Assembly: GCF_012273895.1 (NCBI RefSeq)
Contig: NC_052117.1
Location: 3,542,406-3,606,405 of the forward strand
DNA: 64,000 nucleotides
From: Zerene cesonia
Taxonomy: Eukaryota; Arthropoda; Insecta; Lepidoptera; Pieridae
Reading direction: 5' to 3'
Shown here: piece after piece, positions 1-10,910 of the stretch
How positions within the stretch are numbered: position 1 is the stretch's first letter
How the letters are laid out: each line of letters starts with the position of its first letter
Made by a program: the position numbers and the translations under genes
Notes under the pieces: generated by a model
Told to the model about the DNA's origin: nothing
What the model saw: the letters and a program-made list of their open reading frames with translations, nothing else
Databases searched by the model: none

Positions 1-2399
1 TTCAACTCCCACAATAGTAGACGCATTTGAAAAGTAATAAGCCTGAAAATTTAATAATGAAANNNNNNNNNNNNNNNNNNNNNNNNNNNNNNNNNNNNNN
101 NNNNNNNNNNNNNNNNNNNNNNNNNNNNNNNNNNNNNNNNNNNNNNNNNNNNNNNNNNNNNNNNNNNNNNNNNNNNNNNNNNNNNNNNNNNNNNNNNNNN
201 NNNNNNNNNNNNNNNNNNNNNNNNNNNNNNNNNNNNNNNNNNNNNNNNNNNNNNNNNNNNNNNNNNNNNNNNNNNNNNNNNNNNNNNNNNNNNNNNNNNN
301 NNNNNNNNNNNNNNNNNNNNNNNNNNNNNNNNNNNNNNNNNNNNNNNNNNNNNNNNNNNNNNNNNNNNNNNNNNNNNNNNNNNNNNNNNNNNNNNNNNNN
401 NNNNNNNNNNNNNNNNNNNNNNNNNNNNNNNNNNNNNNNNNNNNNNNNNNNNNNNNNNNNNNNNNNNNNNNNNNNNNNNNNNNNNNNNNNNNNNNNNNNN
501 NNNNNNNNNNNNNNNNNNNNNNNNNNNNNNNNNNNNNNNNNNNNNNNNNNNNNNNNNNNNNNNNNNNNNNNNNNNNNNNNNNNNNNNNNNNNNNNNNNNN
601 NNNNNNNNNNNNNNNNNNNNNNNNNNNNNNNNNNNNNNNNNNNNNNNNNNNNNNNNNNNNNNNNNNNNNNNNNNNNNNNNNNNNNNNNNNNNNNNNNNNN
701 NNNNNNNNNNNNNNNNNNNNNNNNNNNNNNNNNNNNNNNNNNNNNNNNNNNNNNNNNNNNNNNNNNNNNNNNNNNNNNNNNNNNNNNNNNNNNNNNNNNN
801 NNNNNNNNNNNNNNNNNNNNNNNNNNNNNNNNNNNNNNNNNNNNNNNNNNNNNNNNNNNNNNNNNNNNNNNNNNNNNNNNNNNNNNNNNNNNNNNNNNNN
901 NNNNNNNNNNNNNNNNNNNNNNNNNNNNNNNNNNNNNNNNNNNNNNNNNNNNNNNNNNNNNNNNNNNNNNNNNNNNNNNNNNNNNNNNNNNNNNNNNNNN
1001 NNNNNNNNNNNNNNNNNNNNNNNNNNNNNNNNNNNNNNNNNNNNNNNNNNNNNNNNNNNNNNATTTCCTTTATAATAACTTACACCATATAGTACTGCTC
1101 CTAGTCTAGAACCAACATCTAAAATTTTCTTGTCTTCCAGGTCCTTTGGTAAGAGTACCGTAAATATATATTGTAAGGCTTGTCTTGACATTGAATGTGA
1201 GATAAAAATTAATTCCTGTTAAGAAAAATACTATAAATCAAAAATTTGTCATAATATTATTCTTTGTGCTATGATTAAATCCTGATAATGTGTGTGTGTG
1301 TTTGTTGCTCTTTCACGCAAAAACTGCTGAACCAACATATAGGCAACTTTTTACTTTGATATTCCTATGGGATACGGACTTACGCGGGTGAAACCGCAGG
1401 TCACAGCTAGTAAGAAATACATTTCATAAAATTTGTTTTAAATTCTTGAATTTGTAATTTTACATATTGAGTGGTATTCTTTTAGCCAAGCCCATTTATT
1501 TTTTGATCACCATATTGAGGCAGTGGTGAAAAAATATTTAATCTGACATTTTGTGGTGGCCATGACAGTTTAAAACCATCATTAAGTATAGTTTAAATCT
1601 AGCAAGCAAATCTAGCAATCTGCAAGGAGCTTTCTTTAATATAAGAAAAAAACAAATCCATATAGAAATAGTTCTATCCATTTAAGAGCTATGAGGCCAC
1701 ATGTATGTGACACACACAGATGTTGATGTCAAACTAATAACACCACTCTTTGACTCTTGTGTTAAAAACTAACTGAAATTTAATTATTTTTAATTTGATA
1801 AAATAGATATGTATAAAAATATATACCTTCGTTTTCCTAGAGTTGCATTGGGAGCAGTAAAATCTAGTTAATTTCTCTGATTTTACAAGTTCATCAACAT
1901 GTTTGTCATCATAAAGGAACTCATCCACATGGCATGTGTTTTCCTTAGTGCAATCAGCTTGATCACCCACAGTTGGTGGCTCAATTTTCTCTGTTGTCAT
2001 TTCAGCCTCAAAAGGAACTATTTTCCTTAACGTATTGGCAATTTTTATTAATTGTTTCTCTGATCTTTGGAGGTTCCTCTTCTGTTCTAAATCTGTAATG
2101 ATCCAAATATGATAGAAGGAATATAGCCAATAGTTAAATTTAGCATTTCATTTTTCTCCAATAAACTTTTGACTTTGTGTTAGTATAAAAATAAAAACGA
2201 TCAACTTTTGCAAGAAGTCTAACACTCTTATATTATTTAATGTAAAAAAGTAAAGAATGTAATAATTTTGTGATAGATTACCCTTTCGGTAAGATTGAGA
2301 CGTTATCCACTCTTCTATATTTTGCACCTCATGGTCACCGAGCTCCGAAATAAGATCTAAAATTCGGCACTTAACATTCAACACACTTTCATCTCCCAT
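1..2399 (-). CDS. Class I SAM-dependent methyltransferase-like protein, 5' part (partial, four exons)
   Basis: Exons on the minus strand are 2399-2282, 2092-1827, 1215-1084 and 42-1 (continuing off the window). All junctions are GT-AG and phases agree (1, 0, 0), giving 186 residues so far. Residues 117-128 read FYCSQCNSRKTK, a CxxC pair (C119, C122) that may bind metal. Residues 159-172 read ILDVGSRLGAVLYG, a glycine-rich motif I of the Rossmann-type SAM-binding fold. The last visible residues end in GVE, where the acidic residue after strand 2 usually contacts the SAM ribose. The start at 2399 opens the first exon and faces ITPK1. I recall a conserved animal family with this zinc-knuckle-like N-terminus and DVGSRLG motif but cannot name it, and the substrate is unknown. 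The third intron contains the 1000-N gap, yet motif I continues sensibly on the far side, so the gap joins the right contigs. The second intron carries a Helitron-like insertion. Confidence 0.82.
63..1062. other. Assembly gap (1000 N)
   Basis: Exactly 1000 N, so the size is a placeholder. It lies inside the third intron of the methyltransferase-like gene. Open frames across it are artefacts. Confidence 0.99.
1280..1410 (+). mobile_element. Short Helitron-like element, internally deleted
   Basis: The element starts with TC after an A (1279) and ends with CTAG at 1407-1410 before a T (1411), the usual Helitron boundary. It is the reverse complement of the copies at 50886-51085 and about 59944-60171, sharing TTTCACCCGCGTAAGTCC-like, AAAAAGTTGCCTATATG-like and TTTTGCGTGAA-like blocks. 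It lacks about 50 bases between the last two. It sits in intron 2 of the methyltransferase-like gene. Without any coding capacity it must be non-autonomous. Confidence 0.7.
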
Positions 2400-3067
2400 T
2401 GCTATGTTCTAAAGATTGATTTATAGAAAGCTTTACTTTAAAACAAATTTAATAAATTAGGAGTGTCTTTTGCGGATTTAAATATACTATTCAATTCAAC
2501 TCATACAACAAAATTTAAATTTTAATATCCCATAAAAATAACTCAAAAATAATTTTCAGGTTATGTTATTATAATATGGTGACACATTGACAATTGACAA
2601 CAATAATTTGAGAATTGAAATGATCTCTTGACGCCTGCGGCCTGACGGTGGTGACAGGGTACCCGTATTATTATACTACTCTTTAGGGTCAGTCATGATA
2701 GCCATGGAAACGTGTGTAATATTACATTAATCTGTGACTCTGTAATTCACAATTCACATTTTTATTTCGGAAATGACAGTAGTCGACAAACAGCTGACAG
2801 CTGTCAGTGTAACATGGGTAACAATTGTAATTTGGAGGTTTTAAATTGTTAGTACTTTCGGTGTCTGTTTTTTCCTATAATATTAAGAAATAAAGACGAT
2901 AATTGCCAAAACAATCAGTGATATACAAATTACATTGCGTGTGACAGTTTTCAACAGGACTATTGCGTCACCATATCTATATCAAACGTTAGTGAATAAA
3001 GAATTCTACATTTGATGTTTTTATTTTTTTTACTAATAAATTTTATGTGTACTAGATCCTTTACAAA
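2400..3067. promoter_or_regulatory. Shared intergenic (bidirectional promoter) region
   Basis: These 668 bases separate the start codons of two divergent genes, so both promoters and 5'UTRs must lie here unless unseen upstream exons exist. The region holds a perfect 14-base palindrome (2794-2807) and a GC-richer patch at about 2630-2665. No TATA box could be assigned with confidence, and transcription starts were not located. Confidence 0.6.
2794..2807. promoter_or_regulatory. Perfect palindrome CTGACAGCTGTCAG
   Basis: The core TGACAGCTGTCA is two inverted TGACA half-sites, the kind bound by TALE homeodomain factors (TGIF/MEIS/PKNOX families), with a central CAGCTG E-box. A second CAGCTG overlaps at 2791-2796. 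It lies in the divergent promoter region, about 260 bases from the ITPK1 start and 395 from the methyltransferase start. Function is inferred from motif and position only. Confidence 0.45.
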
Positions 3068-5089
3068 ATGAATGAAAATTGTGGATTTTATAAGACGATT
3101 GGTATTTGGATGTCTGAGAAAAAAAGCCACAAACTTAATTGGAAGGAATTATTAAACGCTTGTACTACACATGGCTACAAACTTGTAAAAGTAAGTTATC
3201 CTACTTTTTAAAGTAATCTTTATCATTTGGAAATTTATATTTTCATATTTTCGTTATTATAATTTTCAGCTAGATTTGGAAAAACCTCTAGAAGATCAAG
3301 GTGAAATGGATGTTTTCCTTCACAAGCTAACAGATATAATAGCAGCAGCTGATCAAGGTGATCCTAAAGTAAGTTACGACCTTCGAGTTCCATTTGAATG
3401 ATTCTGTAGATTTTTCCTCATTTTTTATTTAACCTCATTATATTGTGAACAGATCAAGTTGTTTTTCAATTATGACATAATTTTTATTAAATTTCAATCT
3501 TGTTAGATTTTTGTTATTATATTAATATTTTATGCTATTTCAGAGTACTGTATTGTATTATAAGCAATAATTAATGATTTGAATTCTTTTATAGGCTTCT
3601 AGTATCATAGGAAGGGTGGAGCAGTATTTATCAAATCATCCAAATATAACAGTTATAGATCCATTGAATAATGTGAGGATACTCTTAAATAGGTAAGCAC
3701 CATACAAATTCAGCACATTTAACAATAAACATAAATACAGGGAAATGAAAATAAAACGTTAAGGAGAATGTCACTTTAATTTAAATTTATAATTATTACA
3801 ATATTTGTTATATATATATATATTTGTTTTTAAGGTTACAATTTAGTAACATCATGTATGTTTATAATAAATTAACATTTTTATATTTTATAGGTATGGT
3901 TACTATACAATATTAGAAGATGAGGTCTCATTACAAAATATTGGTGTTTTTACCCCAACATTTGCTGAATTTACAACTGCAAATATTGAACAAAATATAG
4001 AAATTATGAGGCAAAGAGGTGTCACATTTCCTGTCATCTGTAAGCCAACTTTGGCCCATGGATCAAAATCGGCTCATGAAATGGTATTGATATTTAATGA
4101 GAGAGGATTAAATGTTTGTAAACCACCTTGTGTTGTACAAAGTTTTGTGAATCATAATGCTGTTTTACATAAGGTTTTTCTTGTTGGTAATAGGTTAGTA
4201 TCCAAGTTTTCTTTTAGTATTCAAAATATTGTTAATCAGATTTAATCACTCTAAATGTTATGGATTTGAAAAGACTAATTCAACAAATAGAATTTTGAAA
4301 AAATGAGTATGGTTAAAACAATATAATTTTTAATCTTTTTATCAGTTGTAAGTTTATTATTTACATACTACTATGTAATATCTATATCTTATTTATATTT
4401 CAAATAAATCTGAGTTACCGAAAAAGATTTTTTAAATTAAGGAAATGACTCACCAATCTATCATGACTTACAAATCATATCTTATGACAAACCTTTTTAA
4501 GGCTTATCAACCCAAACTTTATCTTATGATGATGCCCTAGTATTACCAATTAAGCATTCATAGTTGTACCATAAAATAAGATAACTTTTATTTAAATATG
4601 TAATCTTCATTTTCATGTTACAGGTATCACATATGTCAACGTCCCAGCCTTAAAAACTTTTATGCATCAGACGATATAGACCCAATATTCTACAGCACAG
4701 GTGAAGTTTGTAAAGCAGACAGTCAATCAACTCTGTCTATATTGGACCCACATGACAAACCAGATGTTACAATGCACCCAAACGAAGATAAAATAAAATC
4801 TATTATTAAAGTGCTGCGGAAAAGAATTGGCCTGCTTTTAGCTGGCTTTGACGTTGTGATAGACAATGTGTCAGGTAATCACGCTGTTATAGATATTAAC
4901 GTTTTCCCTAGTTATGATAATTTCCCCAATTTTTTTAATCATTTATTGGATTGTATACAAGATAATGTTAGGATATTAAATGGTGACAGTAGTTACGACG
5001 ATTGTGTCAATAACCACAGGCCTAACGGCTTAATTAATATTGGTGTTAGCTCTGTTCAGTATGGTGTAACTGGAATGAATATTAATTAG
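3068..5089 (+). CDS. ITPK1: Inositol-tetrakisphosphate 1-kinase (complete, five exons)
   Basis: Exons 3068-3190, 3270-3368, 3595-3692, 3894-4193 and 4624-5089 join in frame through GT-AG introns to give 361 residues. The family is ATP-grasp enzymes that phosphorylate inositol tris/tetrakisphosphates and feed the higher inositol phosphate pathway in the cytosol. The N-terminal substrate domain begins FYKTIGIWMSEKKSHKLNW. The ATP-grasp core has VICKPTLAHGSKSAHEM (K157 contacts ATP; H162-G163 loop), hinge segment QSFVNHNAVLHKVFLVG (189-205), RPSLKNF (213-219) and the metal-binding end GFDVVID...AVIDINVFPSYDNF, with D283, D297 and N299 as expected metal ligands. All these key residues are present, so the enzyme looks functional. 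Length suits animal members, which vary at the C-terminus. The start is the first ATG of the open frame (ACAAAATGA context); an upstream non-coding exon cannot be excluded. Confidence 0.95.
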
Positions 5090-5233
5090 TGGCTAGTATG
5101 ATAATTGACTTGAAAATTATACAAATTGATTCAGTACTACCAATTTATCTATCAATGGATGTGGATCTGTTCATGTTTTAATTCCCTAGTATTAGGTCAA
5201 TAAGAAATTCCATATACTATATTCATTTTACCT

Positions 5234-5239
5234 AATAAA
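5234..5239 (+). terminator. Candidate polyadenylation signal of ITPK1
   Basis: An AATAAA hexamer lies 145 bases after the ITPK1 stop. A genomic A-run follows at about 5264-5275, so cDNA ends mapped there could partly reflect internal priming. Confidence 0.5.
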
Positions 5240-5464
5240 CTATCATCTGAACAACCTTTTTCCAAAAAAAAAAAAATAAATAATAAGGAACTTAAGTATT
5301 ATTCTAAGGTTTTTTTTAATATTTATTTCTGCATTTTGAGTATTGTTTATTCATGCTAGTTTGTAAGAACAACACTATCAAAATATAAAGGTTGTTGGCA
5401 CATTTTACATGCCATTGTTTTTGTTATGATTTATGATGCCAAAATGATATTATAGTACTTATAA

Positions 5465-5622
5465 TCTATACTAATAAAGCTGAAGAGTTTGTTTGTTTGT
5501 TTTAACACACTAATCTCAGGAACTTCTGGTCCTATTTGAAAAATTTCCCTCAGTGTTAGACAGCCTATTTACTGAGGAAGGTTATAGGCTATATAGCGGG
5601 CGAAGCCGGATCGGACCGCTAG
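5465..5622 (+). mobile_element. Short non-autonomous Helitron-like element
   Basis: The 158-base element begins TC after A5464 and ends CTAG (5619-5622) before T5623. Just before CTAG there is a possible short hairpin (AGCGG ... CCGCT), as at Helitron 3' ends. Internally it carries AATAAAGCTGAAGAG, a (GTTT)n run and TAATCTCAGGAACTTCTGG, all shared in reverse by the copy at 18210-18366. No coding capacity. Confidence 0.75.
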
Positions 5623-8600
5623 TAGATTATATAAAATGTCTACTTGGTTTGGCCAATTGAATATTTACTTAGCATTTGTCCAGGATGTATCCTACAAGTA
5701 ATTACAATTTGTATTGTGTGATTTGATTCACATTTTTTTTTATATTTTGTATAATTTGTCTTGAGCTGGGTATTTAAACTATTAATGAGTAGTTTGTGCT
5801 TGATATTCGATTTTTGTATAGAATCTACAAATTAATATGTGACTAGTAAAAAAATATTGAAAGTACTTAATAATAATATAATGAATAAGAGTGAATTATT
5901 TTCATCATTATTCCTAATTAATAGTGCAATCTGCGAGGAATTGATTATGTTTTTATTTTCTATTCCGTCAAATATACCAACATGGTTGTTATATGTGCAA
6001 AAATAAATTGATGGGGAGTAGACATAAATGCTATATCACTGACAATGGAGACGGCAATATAGTTGGTTGTAAAGTACAGATCACATTTATTATATCAACT
6101 AATTTGAAATTAAAACTAATCCTCAATGAGTAACCTTCAACACAATATAAATCTTTAAGATTTTCAAAATATTATATGCGTATATTATCTGTGTTCCAGG
6201 ATAGGGATGAATTTAATATTTTCAAAGGTATATTTCCTATTATAGCACGTCATTTGGGGTCGTCCGTAAATTATGTCATATGAATTTTAGGGCTTTTTTT
6301 GACGATTCGTCGTAACAAATTGTCACATTCTAAGAACCTCGAGGAGGTCTCCATGATGCGACCTATTTATAAAAAGTTATGTATTTATAAAAAAAAAAAA
6401 ACAAAAGAAAAAGTAAAATAATTTAGATCGAGTGATGTCACAAAGCTTTGCACATGAATCATTTGCGCCTTATCACCCATTGCAGATTTCCGTGATATCC
6501 TACCCTTCTTTAACGTGTGACTTTCATGGATGACCCCTTTCTAAATATTTTATACTTACCAAATCCACAAAAAAGTCCACTCTTTGTCATGAATTTGGTT
6601 AAGGTGAATAATAAGGTTATTTTTATGATGTTTGTATCCTTAATGTGTAATCCGATGAGCCATTTTTTACACTATTAATTTTATCTATGTTTTACCAATA
6701 CAATATACGAAATGTTTCTAACCAGAAAACCCTATAAAGAATTTCATGTTTATAAGGTTTCATTTAAAAAAAAAATCTTATTTTATGACCACATTTAAAA
6801 AAGGGTTCGTTGAATTTTTTGTAAAATATACATATTGTAATAATAATATTTAAAAAATATTCTTATGTGATATTGATAGAATAAATAAATCATTGGCAGT
6901 TATATTGCAATTTTCGATTATGATACATTTAATCGTAGTCAAATACGTAAAAATGAAGTATGTTGTACATTATATGAGTAAAAAAATTGAATTTCATTTG
7001 GAAAATAAAACTAATCGATTAATAAATAATCAATAAAAATACTCTTTTTGTGCACGTACTTATGATATATTTTTATTAAGCAAGATGATATTCGCTTCAT
7101 TTTTTTTATGTAAATTAATCGTATGACAATGTAAATGGCCATAGTTTAGTTTTTTCGATAGATATTTCAGAAATTACAATTCAAAGCTAATGTGAAATAT
7201 TGAATATGTAAATACTAAAATAACAAAGAAACAACTCTTCTGTATACTTATTTATTTTTACTAATAAAATAGGTAATTTGTTCAAACATGGATCAGACTG
7301 GTATTAAAAGATAACATATGGACCATTTATAAAAAGATACAAAACCATAAAGACTATTTCTGTTAGGTTGAAGTTATAACCCTGTACTTTCTGTTATTTA
7401 TAAATTTAAATGAACATCACACTCGTTAACACAAAAATAATATGTAAGTGAATTAAAATAAACTCCTAATACACATCTAGCCATCAATTTTTATTTTCTA
7501 TCAATGTGCCTGACTAATATTAAATAATTTTGAACGCTAGTATCGAAATATTTATTTATAAATTAACCTACAATACGAATAGAACAAGAGAGCTCCAAAA
7601 ATTTCCACGACGATGTTCTTTCCAAAAAATATAATGATTTGTATTCGAATGTCATTCCATATATAATAAGAAATAAAAAACGGGCATCTACACAGAATTT
7701 AAATTTTGTAAGCTTTTTTTTTTTGTTTAACGTATAGTTTACATAGTTTTACTAATTAAAATACTTATAATTTTTTTCGTTTGAATTTTGTAAATGTCCG
7801 TTTTTTGTACTGGGGACAAATTAGTTTAAAGGAGACTGACTTATCTATATAAAGCATGTAGCGTAGATTAATGTATTAAATGACAATGTATTTATATTAT
7901 AGTATTACCCAAATATATTCGAATATTATTTATAATACGGTGTTTTGTTCTTATCCCTAGCCTTTTATACTTATAAAACAATTAGTTTACCGGAAAACTA
8001 ATATTTCTTATATACAATTCTATTTTTTTTACAGAACAAGTACTCGTCCACAATTATTGCCATGATTAAAGCATTCAAATCTATTGCAACGTTTTGAAAC
8101 AGTAATAATTCAATTTGACGCGTTAAATTACCCACCAGAAAGAGCAATAAATATGAAATGTTATATAAATAATTGTGCAGCTTAATTTACAATTACGTAC
8201 AAACCGAAATCGCCAGAGGCGTTGCACTAATCGTTGATTTTGTAGTTGCTACTTGTCAAATGGAACAGAATTAATGTGGTAGCACCATTAATATTATTTA
8301 TAGAGTGGCATATTTTATCAAAGTTTACATAATGAACGATATTTAATTTGATAGAGTTTGTTCGTTCGTTGTTCGTTTAGAGACTGAGGAGTATTCGTTA
8401 TGGTGCCAAAAATATGGTAGTACAATGGACTAGATTTAGATATTTTTTTACCATCGAAGGAATGCAAGCACTTTATAAAAAAGCACTTCAATCGTTGAAC
8501 ATTCCTACAAAATACTGATTTCTAACTTTATATTGTAGAGTGGCTAAGAGTAGTCAAAAAAATTTTTTTCAATTCCTTTGCCAGTTTCCAGCTATTCCAT

Positions 8601-9112
8601 TTTTTTTTCTTAATTTAAGACAATGAGTATAAAAATGAAGTGGGTAACTACTTACGCATTTGAATAATACACTGTATAATTCTTGCTAGTGCTTGTGAAT
8701 AGTATTAGTGGCTAGTTAAAACGGCATATTTGTGTATAAATTGCTCAAAAATAAATCGTTCAAGTATTTTGTAAATAGTTTTTCCCGTGCCATACCCATC
8801 AAAATATCTGTGATCATAACGGTCATGTCCACCCGTAAACGCTACGTAGAGTAATTGTTAATTCGACACAGTTCCGTGCATAAATCACACCTAGTTGTAG
8901 CATGAGGTAAATCTGAACAATTTATAACACATTACTTGATATAGCATCCGTGCGGCGACTTTCGTGATGTATTGTACTAGCAGGAAGTAAGCTCTACATA
9001 ATGTAGATAGGATTACCGAGTTAAATGTATCGCCTAACGGTGGTCAGACTGTTTGTTAGAAAAATTGGAGGCCTGTAATTATTGTTGTAGTTGTGTTGTT
9101 CCGAATTGCGAT
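5623..9112. other. Non-coding intergenic stretch
   Basis: Apart from the MITE at 6256-6537 I see no exons, RNA genes or ordered structure. It is very AT-rich with many short A and T runs. Confidence 0.6.
6256..6537. mobile_element. Decayed MITE with GGGGTCRTCC terminal inverted repeats
   Basis: The left end reads GGGGTCGTCCGTAAATTATG and the right end ATGGATGACCCC, whose reverse complement is GGGGTCATCCAT. The 282-base interior has no coding capacity. The flanks show CATTT on the left and TTT on the right, so the target duplication may be a short T-rich one but is not certain. The same terminal motif is common in insect MITEs; the superfamily is not assigned. Confidence 0.6.
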
Positions 9113-9452
9113 TCAGTCAGCTGTAGGCATATGCGGCTGTTGCACGTACGTCGCGCGCGCACAGTCGCTCGATTTCGTATACATATTCGCGATCGCGCAC
9201 ATTTTAAACGTACTGGCCAAAGTATAACAACACGAATGTGATTATCATTATTTTTTTTTATAAATAAGCCTCCGTTGATACGATTGTTTATGATCGAGAA
9301 ATGAAATCCAATTAATCGATAGTGTTGAACGTATTTTTGTTCGAGCAAAAATACGAAGTCAATTCAGCGATAGTGATGTGAATTGATTTTTTTGTGCCCG
9401 CAAGTGAAGTGATATGTGACTTAAATGGAGTTTTAAAGGCCCACCGATACAG
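9113..9452 (+). promoter_or_regulatory. Promoter-like block and candidate 5'UTR exon
   Basis: TCAGTC at 9113-9118 matches the arthropod initiator (TCAKTY). It is followed by a CpG-rich stretch unusual for this window (about 9144-9200, including TCGCGCGCGC) and then a UTR-like sequence ending CCGATACAG before GTAATG, a good donor at 9453-9454. ATGs near the end are closed by stops at once, so the exon would be non-coding. By strand and position it could be the first exon of the ASPP-like gene whose coding exons appear from 50134, but no splice link can be shown from the sequence. Confidence 0.4.
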
Positions 9453-10734
9453 GTAATGTTTCTTTCTATTAATAAATAAGTTATTGGTTATTGTCGTTAT
9501 AATCTTTGGTGTAGTATTTACACTTATGTGTTTTTATGAATGCTATTGCGACGTTTCTATGTGTCAATGAATTAAAACTTATTCACAAGTTATTTTATTA
9601 GGTATATAATTAAGTTGAATTGAAGTATATCTTTTATTCTTATAATAACATAACTTATAATGTTGCATGTTATGTACATAAAGGCATACTATTTTATAAA
9701 TGTAAATACTTAAAGGTATATTGCTGCTACATTTTCCCTCCCATATTTCTCTCAACGGGTCAATATTGAAATAATTTTCAATGCCCATTTAAAAAGATTT
9801 TTTTTAAGTATATCAATGCCTAGTCTATTATACTCTTAACTTAAAAAGAGTAATTTATATACTTAGGAGTTTATGTTGCAATTATATGTTAGTTGGACAT
9901 GGAACATTAAAAAAAATACGATATCATCACGATAATATGAATCTATTATGATTAAAATAGAACAACGTTTGATTACGTGAGAAAGAAATTGATTAAATTG
10001 TTGCTGAGATATGCAAATGATGTAGTTAAGGATGTACAATTATTTCACTTTATGGCACGATCTTATAAAATTTATAGTTTTTATTATTTACCTGATGATC
10101 ATTGAAAACAACTTCCATTTTGGGTCAAATATTTTATTCATAACGATCTCTCGTATCGTGTTTTTACGAGGTTTTACTATAAAATTTTACTACTTTTACA
10201 ATTTATGAGTGTTTGGTATTGAGACATATAATATTAATTTATATGTGAGTTTGCTTATTTTACATCTACACACCTATAGATATAGAAATTATATACCTAA
10301 TAAAGTTGTGGTAGTCTTAACTGAAACTGTACCATATTTACCTGCAATGATCATACTTTATATGTATTTGTCTCTACTTCACTATTCGTACACCTTCATT
10401 TCATTAGATATATTTCTTATTGTCACTGGTTTATTCATAAAAATAATCAACGATCTAAACTTTTTCATAGAGGATAATTCGTAGACCGTTACTTACTCTA
10501 ATTTATAACACAGCAAATAATTTTCCTGAGTTCTCGTTCTCCGATTCTGTATTGATAGAAATCGATTTTTTTTCGATGTACAATGGATGCCATTTGTTCG
10601 CAGTCGTCAACTTATAGAACGAATTAGAATTAGAATCGCTTGAGCTACCACGACCTTCGACTATCGTCGCAGAATCGAATCATCTCATATAACTGGAGGT
10701 AACTGTATAGTGAAACTAGTTTGACTGTCGGCTG

Positions 10735-10910
10735 TTTCTAATAGGATCGGATGCGTTCCGCACGGTAGGTGTTCTTTCTATATTTTTTCTTTGCGTTGCC
10801 GAGTCCATAGACGCCTCGTGGTAGCTCTGACCGGCCCCACATCCGCCCTCCTTAGTGGGTTTAATATTATTTGTGTTAATTGTAAATGTGAGCACACTTA
10901 CATAATGCGT
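10735..10910 (-). other. GC-richer block with an open minus-strand frame, unidentified
   Basis: Against AT-rich surroundings, this block reads on the minus strand as a 67-codon open frame (10919-10716) with segments such as PTKEGGCGAGQSYHEAS and NIERTPTVRNASDPIRN. The outer residues continue into AT-rich sequence and look like chance. I do not recognise a family. A fragment of an old transposable element or an isolated exon are both possible. Confidence 0.25.

Noticed and set aside
27..1109. Long open frame of about 360 codons
   Set aside because: It consists almost wholly of N. The same applies to frames across 29532-30681 and 55547-56761.
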